A stretch of 64,000 nt of DNA from Symbiodinium natans (GCA_905221605.1 CAJNDS010002644.1:224001-288000), one strand, 5' to 3'; shown: positions 19,441 through 29,233, counted from the first letter of the stretch. Notes: generated from the letters alone by a model not told the origin. A program made the numbers and translations.

Positions 19441-20289
19441 CCGCCCTTTCGGGGGTCCAGCCAAGTTCTGCTTTAGGGGTTGAGGATTTGGGGTTTAGGG
19501 TTTAGGGTTTGGTGCCTGCACTACAGTGCTGCCGGTACTTCGTATGGAGTCGTGTGGCCCCGCGCCCGCATGAAAACCCTCAGCTCAGAATCGTCCTACG
19601 TCCCTGAACCCAACTGTAACTGCGATGTCTTCTGCAGGGTTAGGGTTTAGGGTTTATATAGGGTTAAGGGCTGGCAAATACCTTGTGAACTGGAGCACCC
19701 CTTACCCCTAAACCCTAAACACTAGACCCTAGATCATGAACCCTAAACCCCAAACCCTGGACCCTCAACCCTAAACCCAAACCAGCTATGACCACCCCTT
19801 GACCTCCAAGTAGGACTTTAAGGGGCTCAGGGGCGGAGGTTAACAGGTGAAGAAGCCGCCCCTCCCCCTCAAGCCCTAAACCTTAAACCCTAAACCCTAA
19901 ACCCCAAGCCCTAAACCCTAAACTCTAAACTCAGCAGATCCTTGGGGTAAAGGGCTTAGGAGGTTTAGGGTAAACCAAGGTTTTGTGAAAATGAGGGAAG
20001 CCCCCGCCAAACTGCCCAGGCAAGAACACCTTCCGAGGGTGCCGCCTAAAACTTAGGAATGCCCGAGGACCTCCATTCCCTGAAGCCCCTGAGGGCTGAG
20101 GGTTTAGGGTTTTAGGAACCCTAAACCCTAAACCCTAACCCCCATAACCCTAAACCCCCATACCCTCAGAACCCTAAACCCTAAACCTTCATAAGCCTCA
20201 TAACCCTCATAACCCTCATAACCCTCATAACCCTAAACCCCCAGAACTCGTCCCCGGCCTGCTTCAGAGATCGGACCTTGCGGAAAATC
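19441..20289 (-). CDS. four phase-compatible exons, unknown protein
   Basis: Exons 20239-20289 (IFRKVRSLKQAGDEFW), 19976-20045 (begins RHPRKVFLPGQFGGGFPHFH), 19539-19595 (DDSELRVFMRARGHTTPYE) and 19441-19467 (NLAGPPKGR) follow each other on the minus strand with phases 2, 0 and 0. Donors are GGG|GTTTAG, TTG|GTTTAC, GAA|GTACCG and CGG|GTGTGC; acceptors CTCCAG|, TTTTAG|, GACGTAG| and AAAGCAG|. The third exon is open in only one frame, which fixes the others. No family recognised. Confidence 0.65.
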
Positions 20290-20408
20290 CTGGAGTTTCT
20301 AGGTTTTGGTTAGGGTTTAGGGTCTAGGAATTAGGGCAAGGCCTTTAGGGTTTTAGGGTTTTAGGCTCTAGGGTTTAGGGTACAGGGAGGCATGTCATCA
20401 CTCGTCAC

Positions 20409-20462
20409 CAGAAGCTTCGCACGGACAATCGGTCTACCGTGTGCTAGTTCGTTGGGGGACAG
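20409..20462 (-). CDS. probable exon, unknown protein
   Basis: Acceptor TATATGCAG|CTG after a T-rich stretch and donor CTTCTG|GTGACG give 18 codons reading LSPNELAHGRPIVRAKLL; the other frames contain stops. The join to the next exon at 20289 needs phase 2, so a GA donor two bases further on or a missing exon is implied. Confidence 0.62.
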
Positions 20463-20637
20463 CTGCATATACATAGAAAAAAGTGCATGTGCACATACAT
20501 ACAGAGAACGTTTTAGAAAGACATTTCATATACGGAGAACTATCAGGAACGATGTCCCTAAACCCTAAACCCTAAACCCTAAACCCTAAACCCTAAACCC
20601 TAAACCCTAAACCCTAATTAAACCCTGAACCCTAAAC

Positions 20638-21091
20638 CCTAAGACGATCGCTTCAGGGCTTGGGATGGGGGGGTTGGCTCTTGGGCTCATTGGGAAAACT
20701 ACTTGCCCAAGTGCCGAGGGGCTAGGGTTTAGGGTTTGGGGTTTAGGGTTTAGGGTTTGGGGGCTGGCACTGTTTGAGTTAAACCCAGTCACTCCTTGAT
20801 CCTTCCCTAAACCCTGGGGTTTAGGGTTCAGGGCACAGGCTTTAGGGGTTTAGGGGCTGAGGGATGTAGGGTTTCGGGGCTTAGGGCTTCAGGGCCTTGA
20901 GGCTTTAGGATTTACGCTAAACCCTAAACCCTAAACCCTAAACCCTAAACCCTAAACCCTAAACCCTAAACCCTAAACCCTAAACCCTAAACCCTAAACC
21001 CTAAACCCTACTCAGGGCTTAGGGCTCGGGACTTCTTCCGAAGCCCGGGCCCTTTCTCCAAGGGGGGCCAGCCTTGGCAGGAGCTTCCAGC
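20638..21091 (-). CDS. two phase-compatible exons, unknown protein
   Basis: Exon 21033-21091 (TTTACCAG|GCT to AAGAA|GTCCCG) reads AGSSCQGWPPLEKGPGLRK. Exon 20638-20721 (CCCTAG|C to TTAGG|GTTTAG) begins PSALGQVVFPMSPRANPPIP and ends SPEAIVL. The phase 2 end of the first fits the one-base start of the second. Confidence 0.62.
20918..21013 (-). repeat. telomeric-type tract, CCCTAAA
   Basis: Thirteen units in the intron between exons 21033 and 20721. Confidence 0.95.
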
Positions 21092-21537
21092 CTGGTAAAG
21101 AGCCAAGGCGTTCAACAAAGGAGTTTAGGGTTTAGGGTTTGGGGTTTGGGGTTTAGGGTTTAGGGTTTAGGGTACGGGGTTTGGGGTTTAGGGTTCGGGG
21201 TTTGGGGTTTGGGGTTTAGGGTTTAGGGTTGAGGGTTTGGGGCCCAAGCGCAAAACCCTGCACCTTCAACCCTCAACGAGCCATGGCTTGCAACGCAAAG
21301 ACCCTAAAATACCCTGAAGCCCTGTAAAACCCTAAGCCCCTTTGCCTCTACAACCCTAGAACCCCCCCAAACTCCCAAAACCTGAACCCCTTAGCCTCTA
21401 AGGTTTAGGACTTTGGGGCTTTTGGGGCTTTGGGGTTTGCGAGTGGTTCAGGGCTGGATGGATTGGATGGTTTAGGGTTTTGGGTTTAAGGTTTGGGACG
21501 CCCGAAAGCCAAACCCTCCAAACCCTAAACCCTAACC

Positions 21538-21673
21538 CAAAGCCCAAAGCCCAAAGCCCAAAGCCCAAAGCCCAAAGCCCAAAGCCCAAAGCCCAAAGCC
21601 CAAAGCCCAAAGCCCAAAGCCCAAAGCCCAAAGCCCAAAGCCCAAAGCCCAAAGCCCAAAGCCCAAAGCCCTG
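21538..21673 (-). repeat. CCCAAAG heptamer array (telomere variant)
   Basis: About 19 tandem copies of CCCAAAG directly after CCCTAAA units; another homogenised heptamer variant. Confidence 0.9.
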
Positions 21674-21676
21674 AAC

Positions 21677-22027
21677 CCCAAAACACGATGGCCTCCTCCT
21701 GAGCTTGAGGATTCTTCTCTTGTTGATAGGCATTTTTTGGGATGTTCCCTCCCTTATACTAACAGAGGTTTAGGGTTTAGGGTTTAGAGTTTAGGGTTTA
21801 GGGTTTAGGATACTCAGAGCTCCTTAATAGGGATTGTAGTAGGGGGCACTATGATCCCTAGTAAGGAGCTGTTAGGCAAAAAGGGGGAACATCCCAAGTC
21901 ATCCCACTGCTGGTTAGGTGAGGCCTTGTGGTTGCTGCTGGTGGCGTTCGTGTGCTTGAGAACGAAATTCGGCCTGCCCTGTATGTACCCGACAATGCGA
22001 TCATTCTTTCTCTCGAAAACCAACACC
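21677..22027 (-). CDS. two exons flanking a telomere-loaded MITE
   Basis: Exon 21891-22027 begins VLVFERKNDRIVGYIQGRPN and ends SPNQQWDDLG, 45 codons. It runs straight into the MITE at 21737-21897: the likely donor GGGAT|GTTCCC is inside the MITE terminus. The next exon 21677-21716 (acceptor AACAAGAG|AAG, donor TTTTGGG|GTTCAG) reads KNPQAQEEAIVFW. The first has a possible initiator Met just upstream (ATG at 22030-22032) or an acceptor GATGAG|G. The layout suggests that the MITE is, or lies in, the intron between them. Family unknown. Confidence 0.62.
21737..21897 (+). mobile_element. MITE family A copy containing a telomeric tract
   Basis: Termini TTGGGATGTTCCCTCCC and GGGGGAACATCCCAA are intact, but about 40 bp of TTTAGGG units (roughly 21766-21808) interrupt the body after TATACTAACAG. 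The element lies between exons 21891-22027 and 21677-21716. Confidence 0.85.
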
Positions 22028-22358
22028 CTCATCAAAGCCGAAACTCAAACCCTGAAGGATCAGCCCCAAACCTGTAAGTTCATTAAGGCCCAATCACGCC
22101 CCGTAAAACCTCGTCAACATCATCCTCCTAAAACCTCATCGAACTTAAACAGGCCCAATCACACCCTGGACCTCTCATGAGGCGGAGCTTCTAAAACAGC
22201 ATCTGCATGTTGACGGTGAGGACGTATGAGGACTTTAGGCTCAGCCCTTTCTATGTTGAGGGTTTAGAGTTGGGGGTCTAAGGTTGAGGGTTTCAGGTAT
22301 AGGGTGAAGAGTTGAGGGTTTAGAGTTTAGGGTTTAGGGTTTAAGAGGTAGGGCTTAC

Positions 22359-22442
22359 GAGCAGGGCACTTCTGAAGATCCGCATGGCTTTGGAACCCCG
22401 AGCGTCCCACGGAGCACTGCCATTGGTGGCTGCCGGCGGCTC
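22359..22442 (-). CDS. probable exon, unknown protein
   Basis: 84 bp between CATCACAG|GAG and CTGCTC|GTAAGC. The phase 0 frame begins EPPAATNGSAPWDARGSKAM and ends RIFRSALL. A second frame is also open, so phase is not certain. Confidence 0.62.
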
Positions 22443-22921
22443 CTGTGATGCTCTAGGTGTTGGCTTTGGGGTGTTGGAATCAGGGTTTAGTGTGTTGGAA
22501 TCAGGGTTTAGGGTTTTGTCGTTCAGAGTTTAGGGGTGTTGGAATCAGGGTTTAAGGTTTAGTCGTTTGGAGTTTAGGGTACAGAGTCTACTTGGAGGAT
22601 CATTGGTGCTATAGATATATAAGCAGGGACAGAATATGCAATTGACGGGAGTATGGCATGATATGGGGGAGTTCTCAAAATTGTTTTTGTTTTTTGGGTG
22701 GGTGGGGGGGGGGGGGGGGGGGGTGCCCTTCTTATAAGGGGCCCCAATGGGGACCCTGTGGTAGGGAACTAACCATATATTTGTTGTGTTGATAGATGTG
22801 TTTGTGTATATATACATAATGTAACAACTGGTCCTCCGTAAACCCCAAACCCTAGACCCGAACCTCCCGGCGGTGCCTAATTCTGAATTCCACCCACCAA
22901 TGGCCCCATGCAGCCCATCAC

Positions 22922-23247
22922 CCAGCCTCTAAACGTGGTGCCCCTGGCCAGACGATGGCGCCGTCCCCTGGCCCCCGGAGAGTAGGGTTTAGGGTTTAGG
23001 GTTTAAGGTTTAGGCGGTTTAGGGTTTAGGGTTTAGGGTTTGGGGTTTAGGGTTCAGGGTTCAGGGTTTAGGGTTTAGGGTTCAGGGTTGAGGGTTAAGG
23101 GTTTTTGGGGGTTTAGGTGTGGTTCGAGGATCGGGCTGTGTGTTGTTTACCTGAGAGGCCGGGGGACCTATTTTGCTGTTGGGGGTTGCTAGGCGTTTCC
23201 TGCAGGGGTTGGGTCGTCAGGTCCCTAATCTCGAATTGAGCGCCTCC
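22922..23247 (-). CDS. two phase-compatible exons, unknown protein
   Basis: Exon 23151-23247 uses a telomeric acceptor (GGTTTAG|GGA) and donor CTCAG|GTAAAC; it begins GGAQFEIRDLTTQPLQETPS and ends QQQNRSPGLS. Exon 22922-22967 (GGGCCAG|GG to GCTGG|GTGATG) reads DGAIVWPGAPRLEA and accepts the phase 1 end. A further upstream exon around 23300-23400 is likely (one reading is KSLAAISDAYSMGAG before a GA donor) but its frame is undecided. Confidence 0.65.
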
Positions 23248-23484
23248 CTAAACCGCAAACCCTCTAGGGCTTTCGGAGCCCTGAACCCAAAGCCCTGAGA
23301 TTGACAGAGCGCCAAGTCCACGAAATGCCGCCGGAGTCTTATTCCCCAGCGCCCATGCTGTAGGCATCCGAAATGGCAGCCAAAGATTTCTACAACTCCC
23401 CCAGCAAGGCCCAAACCCAAAGCCCCTAAACCCTGAACCCTAGACCCTAAACCCTAAACCCTAAACCCCCCAAACCCCCCAAAC

Positions 23485-24326
23485 GTCCGCCGCCGAAGCC
23501 CCTTGGAAGCCCCCCCCCATGGTGAGGTGCAACCTACTGGTTCTCCGTAGGGACTGCGGGAATTAGGCACCTTTTCAGGGTTTAGGGTTTAGGGTCTGAC
23601 GCCTGTATGAAGGGAACGATACCCTGTTCGCGCGCGCTTTCAACGACGTTCAGTGGCTGCTCCGGACTCGTTTTTCTCGATGTAAACACTATTTTTCTCT
23701 ACGTTGCACGCACGAAATCACCGGTGCCAGCGACTTTTCCTCAACCTTCCCACTTGTCACGCGTAGTGCCCCCCAGAGGTAATGTGTAGTCTGCCTACTT
23801 GCTCTGAATCTCTTATTCTTCCATCCATGGAACCTTGGCACGGTGAGTCCGTTCGTGTGACCAGTACGTGTGCATGAAGGGCCAGAGCATCCATGCCCGC
23901 ACGATGATTGCATTCGGGCTACCAGTGCGTGCGCATGGCCAGAGCATCCATGCACGCACGATGATTACGTTCGTGCTACCAGTGCGTGCGAATGGCCAGA
24001 GCATGCATGCCCGCACGTTCATGTTGCCAGTGCATGCGAATGGCCGTTGCAGGTTTAGGGTTTCTCTTCAACGTGAGTTTAGGGTCTAGGGTTTGAGGTT
24101 TAGGGTTTAGGGTTTAGGGGATCAGACGTACGAGTACACATCTAGTGAAGAGTTTTTAGAAGGTAGCCAAATTGACGATTCCCCTAGACACCTCCAAAAC
24201 CCTAAACCCTAAAGCACTTAACGCTTACCCAGAACCAGCAAGATCAAAGGCGCGCAGGGGGGGACCATCAGGGTCTCCGCCGAGGACTGCATCGGCCACA
24301 TAGTTCCGAGGAGACTCAGGGTAAGC
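23485..24326 (-). CDS. two exons separated by a 57 bp tandem repeat
   Basis: Exon 24229-24326 (CCTCCAG|GCT to TCTGG|GTAAGC) begins AYPESPRNYVADAVLGGDPD and ends GPPLRAFDLAGS. Exon 23485-23553 (CCCGCAG|T to GGAC|GTTTGG) fits its phase 2 end in the frame PYGEPVGCTSPWGGASKGLR; phase 0 (SLRRTSRLHLTMGGGFQGAS) is also open. The intron contains the tandem repeat at 23831-24045. Confidence 0.62.
23831..24045 (+). repeat. 57 bp tandem repeat, about 3.7 copies
   Basis: Units start with CCAGAGCATSCATGC at 23882, 23939 and 23996 (period 57), with a diverged partial copy before them. The repeat lies in the intron between exons 24229-24326 and 23485-23553. Confidence 0.85.
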
Positions 24327-24610
24327 CTGGAGGAGTGGGGGGGTTTGGGGTTTAGGGTTTAGGGGTTTGGGGGTTTCGGGGTTTTAGGGTCTATGGTTTT
24401 GTGTGTTGATAAGGGGTTTAGGGTTGAGGGTTTAGGGTTTGTGTTGAGGGCTTTGGGGTTCAGGGTGGCACGTCTCCCTGCTGGGCCTGCAACATAATTT
24501 AGGGCTCAGCATGGTTTAGGGTTTAGGGTCTAGGGTTCAGGGTTCAGGGTTTAGGGTTTAGGGTTTAGGGTTTCGGGTTTAGGGTTTGGGGCGGAGGCTC
24601 TATGGCAGAC

Positions 24611-24646
24611 CTCTTCTAGCTCAACCCGAAACCGCAAGACATAGTA
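24611..24646 (-). CDS. probable exon, unknown protein
   Basis: GCTTTCAG|TAC to GAAGAG|GTCTGC, 12 codons reading YYVLRFRVELEE. The other frames have stops. The preceding exon ends in phase 2, so one small exon is probably missing between them. Confidence 0.58.
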
Positions 24647-24773
24647 CTGAAAGCCTCAACACCCTCAAGCCTGCAACACGAAACCCTAACCCCCCGAAAC
24701 CAACCTTAAACCCTACACCCTACACCCTAAACCCTAAACCCTAAACCCCAAACCCCAAACCCTAAACCCCAAC

Positions 24774-25004
24774 CTGACGCCGAGATTTGTATGGAGGGCG
24801 GCATGGGAGCCTCTTATGCCTCCCACTGGGGGCTGCGATGAAGAACCTCATGCCGAAGCATGACCTACACCCGAAACCCTAAAGCAAGCGATTGGGGCCG
24901 CGGGCCTTCGGGGATTTAGACCAGCTTCACAAAGGGGCCTAGGGGCTTACGTAGGGCTTACGGGGGAGGGAAAGGATTTCAGAGTGGGCGTTGGGCTCCT
25001 GGTT
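24774..25004 (-). CDS. three phase-compatible exons, unknown protein
   Basis: Exon 24962-25004 (ATTGAAG|AAC to CCCC|GTAAGC) reads NQEPNAHSEILSLP. The 17 bp exon 24922-24938 (CCCTAG|GC to CTG|GTCTAA) reads PFVKL. Exon 24774-24832 (ATCGCAG|CCC to GTCAG|GTTGGG) reads PPVGGIRGSHAALHTNLGV. Phases 1 then 0 agree. Family unknown. Confidence 0.62.
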
Positions 25005-25379
25005 CTTCAATTACACCCTAGAACCCAAAACACCCTTCAACAGCAGCACCGAAACCCTAAAGTACAATGACCCATACCCCTAAACACTAAAACGCTACAA
25101 CCCCCAAACCCTAAAACCCCGAAACCCCGAAAAATAACCTGAAGCCAAAAAAGCTGAAAACCAAAAAATCAGAAACCCCAAAAACCTAAAACCCCCAAAA
25201 CCTGAAACCCCAAAAGCCCCTCTGAAACCCTAAATTCTGAAACCCCAAAAACCTAAAACCCTAAAACCCCAAAACCAACCGCAAACCTCTAGAATCCTAA
25301 AACCCTACCAACCCCCCCCCCCAAAAAAAAAAAAAAAAAAAACTCAAAGCAGAAGCCCGAGCATCCGCCTTGGGCTTGC

Positions 25380-25405
25380 CTTCCGATATAGGCTCGGGGG
25401 CGGGC
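25380..25405 (-). CDS. probable small exon
   Basis: Acceptor ACCGGAG|GCC and GC donor GGAAG|GCAAGC bracket 26 bp (ARPRAYIG in phase 0). The frame stays open to about 25345, where a GA donor is possible, so the exon may be longer. Low certainty. Confidence 0.35.
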
Positions 25406-25630
25406 CTCCGGTCATGGGAGGTTAAGGGGGTTTGGGTTTAGGCTTTAGGGTTCAGAGTTTAGGTTTAGGAACTCTCAAACGCTGAAGCCCTCAAACCCTC
25501 AAACCCTCAAGCCGCAGCGGTTGAAGACCCAAAAGCCCTGATCCTTGCCTAACCACTACACCCGCCACGGCCGAGGGTTTTGGGCTTGGGGCCCCTAAAT
25601 CCTAAACCCCTAAACCCTTGTTGCATACAT

Positions 25631-25732
25631 GGGGGTTGCCCAAAATAGGGGTACCCTTTCTGGGGGGTCCTTTTAAGGGGAGTCTATTCTATTTGAGATA
25701 TAAAGGGGGTACCCTATTTTGGGAATTCCCAC
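25631..25732 (+). mobile_element. MITE family H supplying a splice donor
   Basis: GGGGGTTGCCCAAAATAGGG and GGTACCC at the left; GGGTACCCTATTTTGGGAATTCCCAC at the right in inverted orientation (CCAAAATAGGG/CCCTATTTTGG exact). On the minus strand its first bases GTGGGA are the donor of exon 25733-25757. Confidence 0.75.
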
Positions 25733-26723
25733 ATCTCCACAGCTGTCTGCAAGTACGCTGTGAGAGTGAGAATTTTAATCCCAGTTCTCAACCATGATGA
25801 TGATCAAACGGGCGCAGAAACCCGGAAACTTCCAAGGCACCCCAACCCAAAAAGATTCCTAAAAGCCACCCTGAAATCCAAACCCCCAAAATCCGAAACC
25901 CCTGAGCCCTGAACCCCTAAACCCCGAAAACCCACACCCGCCAACTCCAGTCAAACCCCTAAACCCTAATCCCCCCAACCCCCTGCAAACTTCCACCAAC
26001 ACCCTAAACCCTAAACCCTAAACCCTAAACCCTTGACCCTGAACCCTAAACCCTAAACCCTAAACCCCCAACCCCCGGGCGCCCGGCTCACGCTCCTCCG
26101 CCACGGCGGCCGCTGCGCGCTGGGCCAGGGATTCGACGGCGCCCTCCTGGCAGAGCTTTCAGATTTCGGGGTTTAGGGTTTAGGGTTTAGGGTTTAGGGT
26201 TCAGGGTTCAGGGTTTTGGGTTTAGGGTTCAGGGTTTAAGGGTTGAGGGGTTCAGGGTTTAGGGTTTCAGGATTGAAAGTGTAGAGGTTTTGGGGTTCAG
26301 GAACCCTAAACCCGAAACCGTAAACCACAAACCCTAAACCCTAAACCCTAAACCCTACGGTTTGGGTTTGGGGCTTTACGGCTCGGGGCTTGGTGCTTGG
26401 GGCTTCTCGGTTTTGGGAGTGAGCTGCGTTTGGCCCCCCGCCCCCTACCCTAAACCCTCAACCTGTTTGGGCATTCGGGGTTGGGAGAGTGTGAATAGGT
26501 TGAGCTTGGGGCTTCAACGGCTTTGGGGATTCGGGGGTAGCTTATTGTTTAGGGTGTAGGGTTCAGGGCACCCAAACTACGATCATGGCCTGAAAGGGAA
26601 ATGCTGGGGCACCGATATGATTTTAGATCAGGTCTCACGGAGAGATCCCCTGCACGCGGGCCAAAACTTAAGGCTTACGGGGCTTCAGGGCTTACATTAC
26701 ATACAGTCTTGCAGTTTGGTGAG
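25733..26723 (-). CDS. six small exons including two micro-exons
   Basis: In order: 26705-26723 (LTKLQD, donor GACT|GTATGT), 26639-26649 (11 bp, CGTGCAG| to TCC|GTGAGA), 26581-26589 (9 bp, TTTCAG|GCCATGATC|GTAGTT), 26380-26423 (LTPKTEKPQAPSPE, donor GAGCC|GTAAAG), 26073-26146 and 25733-25757. Borders are mutually phase-compatible. Exon 26073-26146 is open in two frames: one (EGAVESLAQRAAAAVAEERE...) is alanine/glutamate-rich; the other keeps phase with 26380-26423. The last exon ends at GAGAT|GTGGGA, where the donor is the first base of the MITE at 25631-25732. The micro-exons are the weakest part. Confidence 0.5.
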
Positions 26724-27277
26724 CTTTCAGGCTTAGATGCCATCCAGCCCACCCCCGCAATCCTAACCCTAAAGCCTAAACCGCACACCCTAAACCCTAA
26801 ACCCGAAACCCGAAACCCAAAACCTTAAACCCCGAAACCGTAAACCCCCCCCCCCCCAAAAAAAAAAAAAAACCTTGGGGTTCAGGGCTTAGGAACCGTC
26901 AACCCAGCATCCTGCTCCCTAAGCCGAAAATCACAGGCCCCCTGGTCGGTTTAGGGTTTAGGGTTTAGGGTTTAGGTTTTAGGGTTTAGGGTTTGGGGTT
27001 AAGGTTTAGGGTTCTCAAGGTTTAGGGCCCTAACTTTATATAGTTTGGGTTGACCAAAACGACCACTTCAGGACAAAACGGCCACTCAGGCGAAACGGCC
27101 ACTGGCGACAACCTCTCGTTCCTATGTCCCCTGAACCCTGAAACCCACCGCCCGAACCCCCAGAAACCCTACCCCCACACTCAGACTTTACTATTCCCAG
27201 GCCAGCATAGAGCCGAAAAACCCTGAACCCTAAACCCTAAACTCCCGGTATCCCCCCCACCCCCCCCACAATAGTTC

Positions 27278-27358
27278 CCCCAACTAGGAAGCTCTCTGAA
27301 AATCGGGCCCGAGGCGCTGGGTCGAAGCGCTTGCTGAGCGGCTCCTTCGAAGACCAGC
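27278..27358 (-). CDS. probable exon, unknown protein
   Basis: Acceptor ATGCAG|GCT; end at a possible GA donor TTGGGG|GAACTA. The second frame begins LVFEGAAQQALRPSASGPIF and stays open; phase 0 meets a TAG after 24 codons and would be a C-terminus. Frame undecided. Confidence 0.45.
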
Positions 27359-27555
27359 CTGCATGAGGTTCCCCAAGCCCTAAACCCTAAACCCTAAACC
27401 CTAAACCCTAAACCCTAAACCCTAAACCCAAAGTCCTAAACCCTAAAATTCTGGCACCTCTGAGCTGTGGCCTCTCAAAGCTTTTGGGGGGCTTGTGGGG
27501 CTTAAGGCTCTCAGGGGCGGGGGTCAGGGCGTAGTTTGGGTCTTCCAGGCTTCGG

Positions 27556-27645
27556 GTTTAGGGTTTAGGGTTTAGGGTTTAGGCCTTAGGGTTTAGGGTT
27601 TAGGGTTTAGGGTTTAGGGTTTAGGGTTTAGGGTTTAGGGTTTAC
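27556..27645 (+). repeat. telomeric-type tract, TTTAGGG
   Basis: Twelve units downstream of the 86-codon exon. Confidence 0.95.
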
Positions 27646-27694
27646 TTTGGAGGTTCAAGGGTACTTAGAATACCTGGGGCCCTGTGTAGGGTAC

Positions 27695-28325
27695 CTGCTG
27701 CTTGCCCAAGTGCCTGGATGGCTTGCTTGACCCCGTCATCTTCGGTGCTTTCCGAAAGGCCGAGCCACGCACAGGTTCGGTCCAAGATCTCGCTGATCTA
27801 GCCGGACATGGCAACTTAGCAGGCTCGGGCTGCAGCCGATGGTCCAAAATCATGCGAAAATGTAACGCGCGGATGTGGGCAGGCTCCTCAATAGTTGCTT
27901 CAACGCTCGACTCAGAGCTCGGCTTCTGTTCAGATGCAAATGGCGAGCAGCTCACTGGGAAGAATCAACCACCATGTCTCCCCTTCCCGGATAAACCCTA
28001 AAACCCTAAACCCTAAACCCTCAAACCTGCATCCTGAACCCACCTTAAAACCCCCTAAAAAATATATTCCTGAATAGGATGCTCCTAAACCCCCTGAAAA
28101 ATGTATTCCTGAATAGGATCCTCTTAAACCCAAAGGGGAAAACATTAAATGTTTCAAGGGCATGCCGAGAAACGAACCCTAAACCCTAAACACTAAACCC
28201 TAAACCCTAAACCCTATACCTCAAACCCTAAACCCCAAACCCTAAACCCTAAACCTCAAACCCTAAACCCTAAACAGAGGCCATGTTCCGCCTGCTTCTT
28301 CGGCAGCGGGGTCTTCAGGAACCGC
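27695..28325 (-). CDS. two exons, one of 86 codons, unknown protein
   Basis: Exon 27695-27954 is one of the longest here: acceptor TCTTCCCAG|TG, donor CAGCAG|GTACCC, single open frame beginning SCSPFASEQKPSSESSVEAT, containing IRALHFRMILDHRLQPEPAK and ending SSKPSRHLGKQQ. It fixes the frame of exon 28276-28325 (CATGCAAG|G to CTCT|GTTTAG) as RFLKTPLPKKQAEHGL. Basic, serine-rich; no domain recognised. Confidence 0.68.
28045..28160 (+). mobile_element. MITE-like family I with internal direct duplication
   Basis: AATATATTCCTGAATAGGAT and AATGTATTCCTGAATAGGAT form two tandem copies of about 44 bp, followed by CTCTTAAACCCAAAGGGGAA. A shorter relative at 60340-60412 has ATCCTCCTAAACCCAACAAG and AAATGTCCCCAGGG. 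Confidence 0.55.
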
Positions 28326-28459
28326 CTTGCATGGAAGGGGTTCAGGGTTTAGGGTTTAGGGTTCAGGGTTCAGGGTTCAGGGTTTAGGGTTTAGGGTTTG
28401 GGGTTTAGGGTTTAGGGTTTAGGGTTTAGGGTTTAGGGGAGGCTCATGGGCAGTTGCAC

Positions 28460-28477
28460 CCGCACACGACCCATCTT
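28460..28477 (-). CDS. possible 18 bp exon
   Basis: Acceptor GTGGGTAG|AAG and donor GTGCGG|GTGCAA give KMGRVR. The frame stays open beyond the donor (QLPMSLP), so the end is uncertain. Confidence 0.35.
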
Positions 28478-28500
28478 CTACCCACTCATGAACTAAACCC

Positions 28501-28608
28501 AGGAGTAACCTAGGAATAAGAAGGGTGCCCTTTTGGGTTTTCAAGGGGGTCAAGGGGACCCCAACCCTAAAAAAAAATGAAAAGAGGGCCTACTCCGGGT
28601 CCTAGCTT
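28501..28608 (+). mobile_element. MITE-like family C copy
   Basis: AGGAGTAACCTAGGAATAAG, AAGGGTGCCCTTTTGGGTTT, AAGGGGACCCCAACCCTAAA and GGGCCTACTCCGGGTCC. Best-preserved copy. Confidence 0.75.
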
Positions 28609-28625
28609 ACCCTAAACCCTAAACC

Positions 28626-28678
<53 letters not shown>

Positions 28679-28733
28679 ACCCTAAACCCTAAACCCTAAA
28701 CAAAAAGGGAATATAAGGGGACCTTCAAGTTAC

Positions 28734-28784
28734 CCCAGCCAGGTTTGAAATCGCCCTGCTGCTGAGCCAGAGAAGTAGGAGTTC
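28734..28784 (-). CDS. probable exon, unknown protein
   Basis: GGAACCAG|GAA to GCTGGG|GTAACT, 51 bp. Phase 0 reads ELLLLWLSSRAISNLAG; a second frame (NSYFSGSAAGRFQTWL) is open too. It lies directly beside the family-C element at 28501-28608. Confidence 0.5.
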
Positions 28785-28889
28785 CTGGTTCCTGTTTTCG
28801 GAGCTTAGGGTTTGAAGGGGTTAAATGAGGGTTAGGATTTGGGGTTTGGGGTTTGGGGTTTAGGGTTGAGGGCTTAGGGTTTAGGGCTT

Positions 28890-29230
28890 GGGGTTTAGGG
28901 GTTGGGGTTTAGGGTTTAGGGTTTAGGGTTTAGGGTTTAGGGTTTAGGGTTTAGGGTTTAGGGTTTAGGGTTTAGGGTTTAGGGTTTAGGGTTTAGGGTT
29001 TAGGGTTTAGGGTTTAGGGTTTAGGGTTTAGGGTTTAGGGTTTAGGGTTTAGGGTTTTTAGGGTAGGTTTAGGGTTTAGGGTTTTATGGTTTAGGTTTTA
29101 GGGTTTAGGGTTTAGGTTTTAGGGTTTAGGGTTTAGGGTTTAGGGTTTAGGGTTTAGGGTTTAGGGTTTAGGGTTTAGGGTTTAGGGTTTAGGGTTTAGG
29201 GTTTAGGGTTTAGGGTTTAGGGTTTAGGGC
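28890..29230 (+). repeat. longest telomeric-type tract, TTTAGGG
   Basis: About 47 units over 340 bp with interruptions at 29055-29115. On the coding strand the GTAGCCC donor of exon 29234-29295 leads straight into it. Confidence 0.95.
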
Positions 29231-29233
29231 TAC

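Noticed and set aside
19600-19631. Exon reading DIAVTVGFRD
   Set aside because: It would leave a 21 bp intron before exon 19539-19595; the acceptor GACGTAG| directly in front of DDSELRV explains the region better.
21398-21733. Open frames rich in GLGFRV, LNPKP or ALGFGLW repeats
   Set aside because: These are translations of TTTAGGG, CCCTAAA or CCCAAAG repeats; their length comes from the absence of stops in the heptamer.
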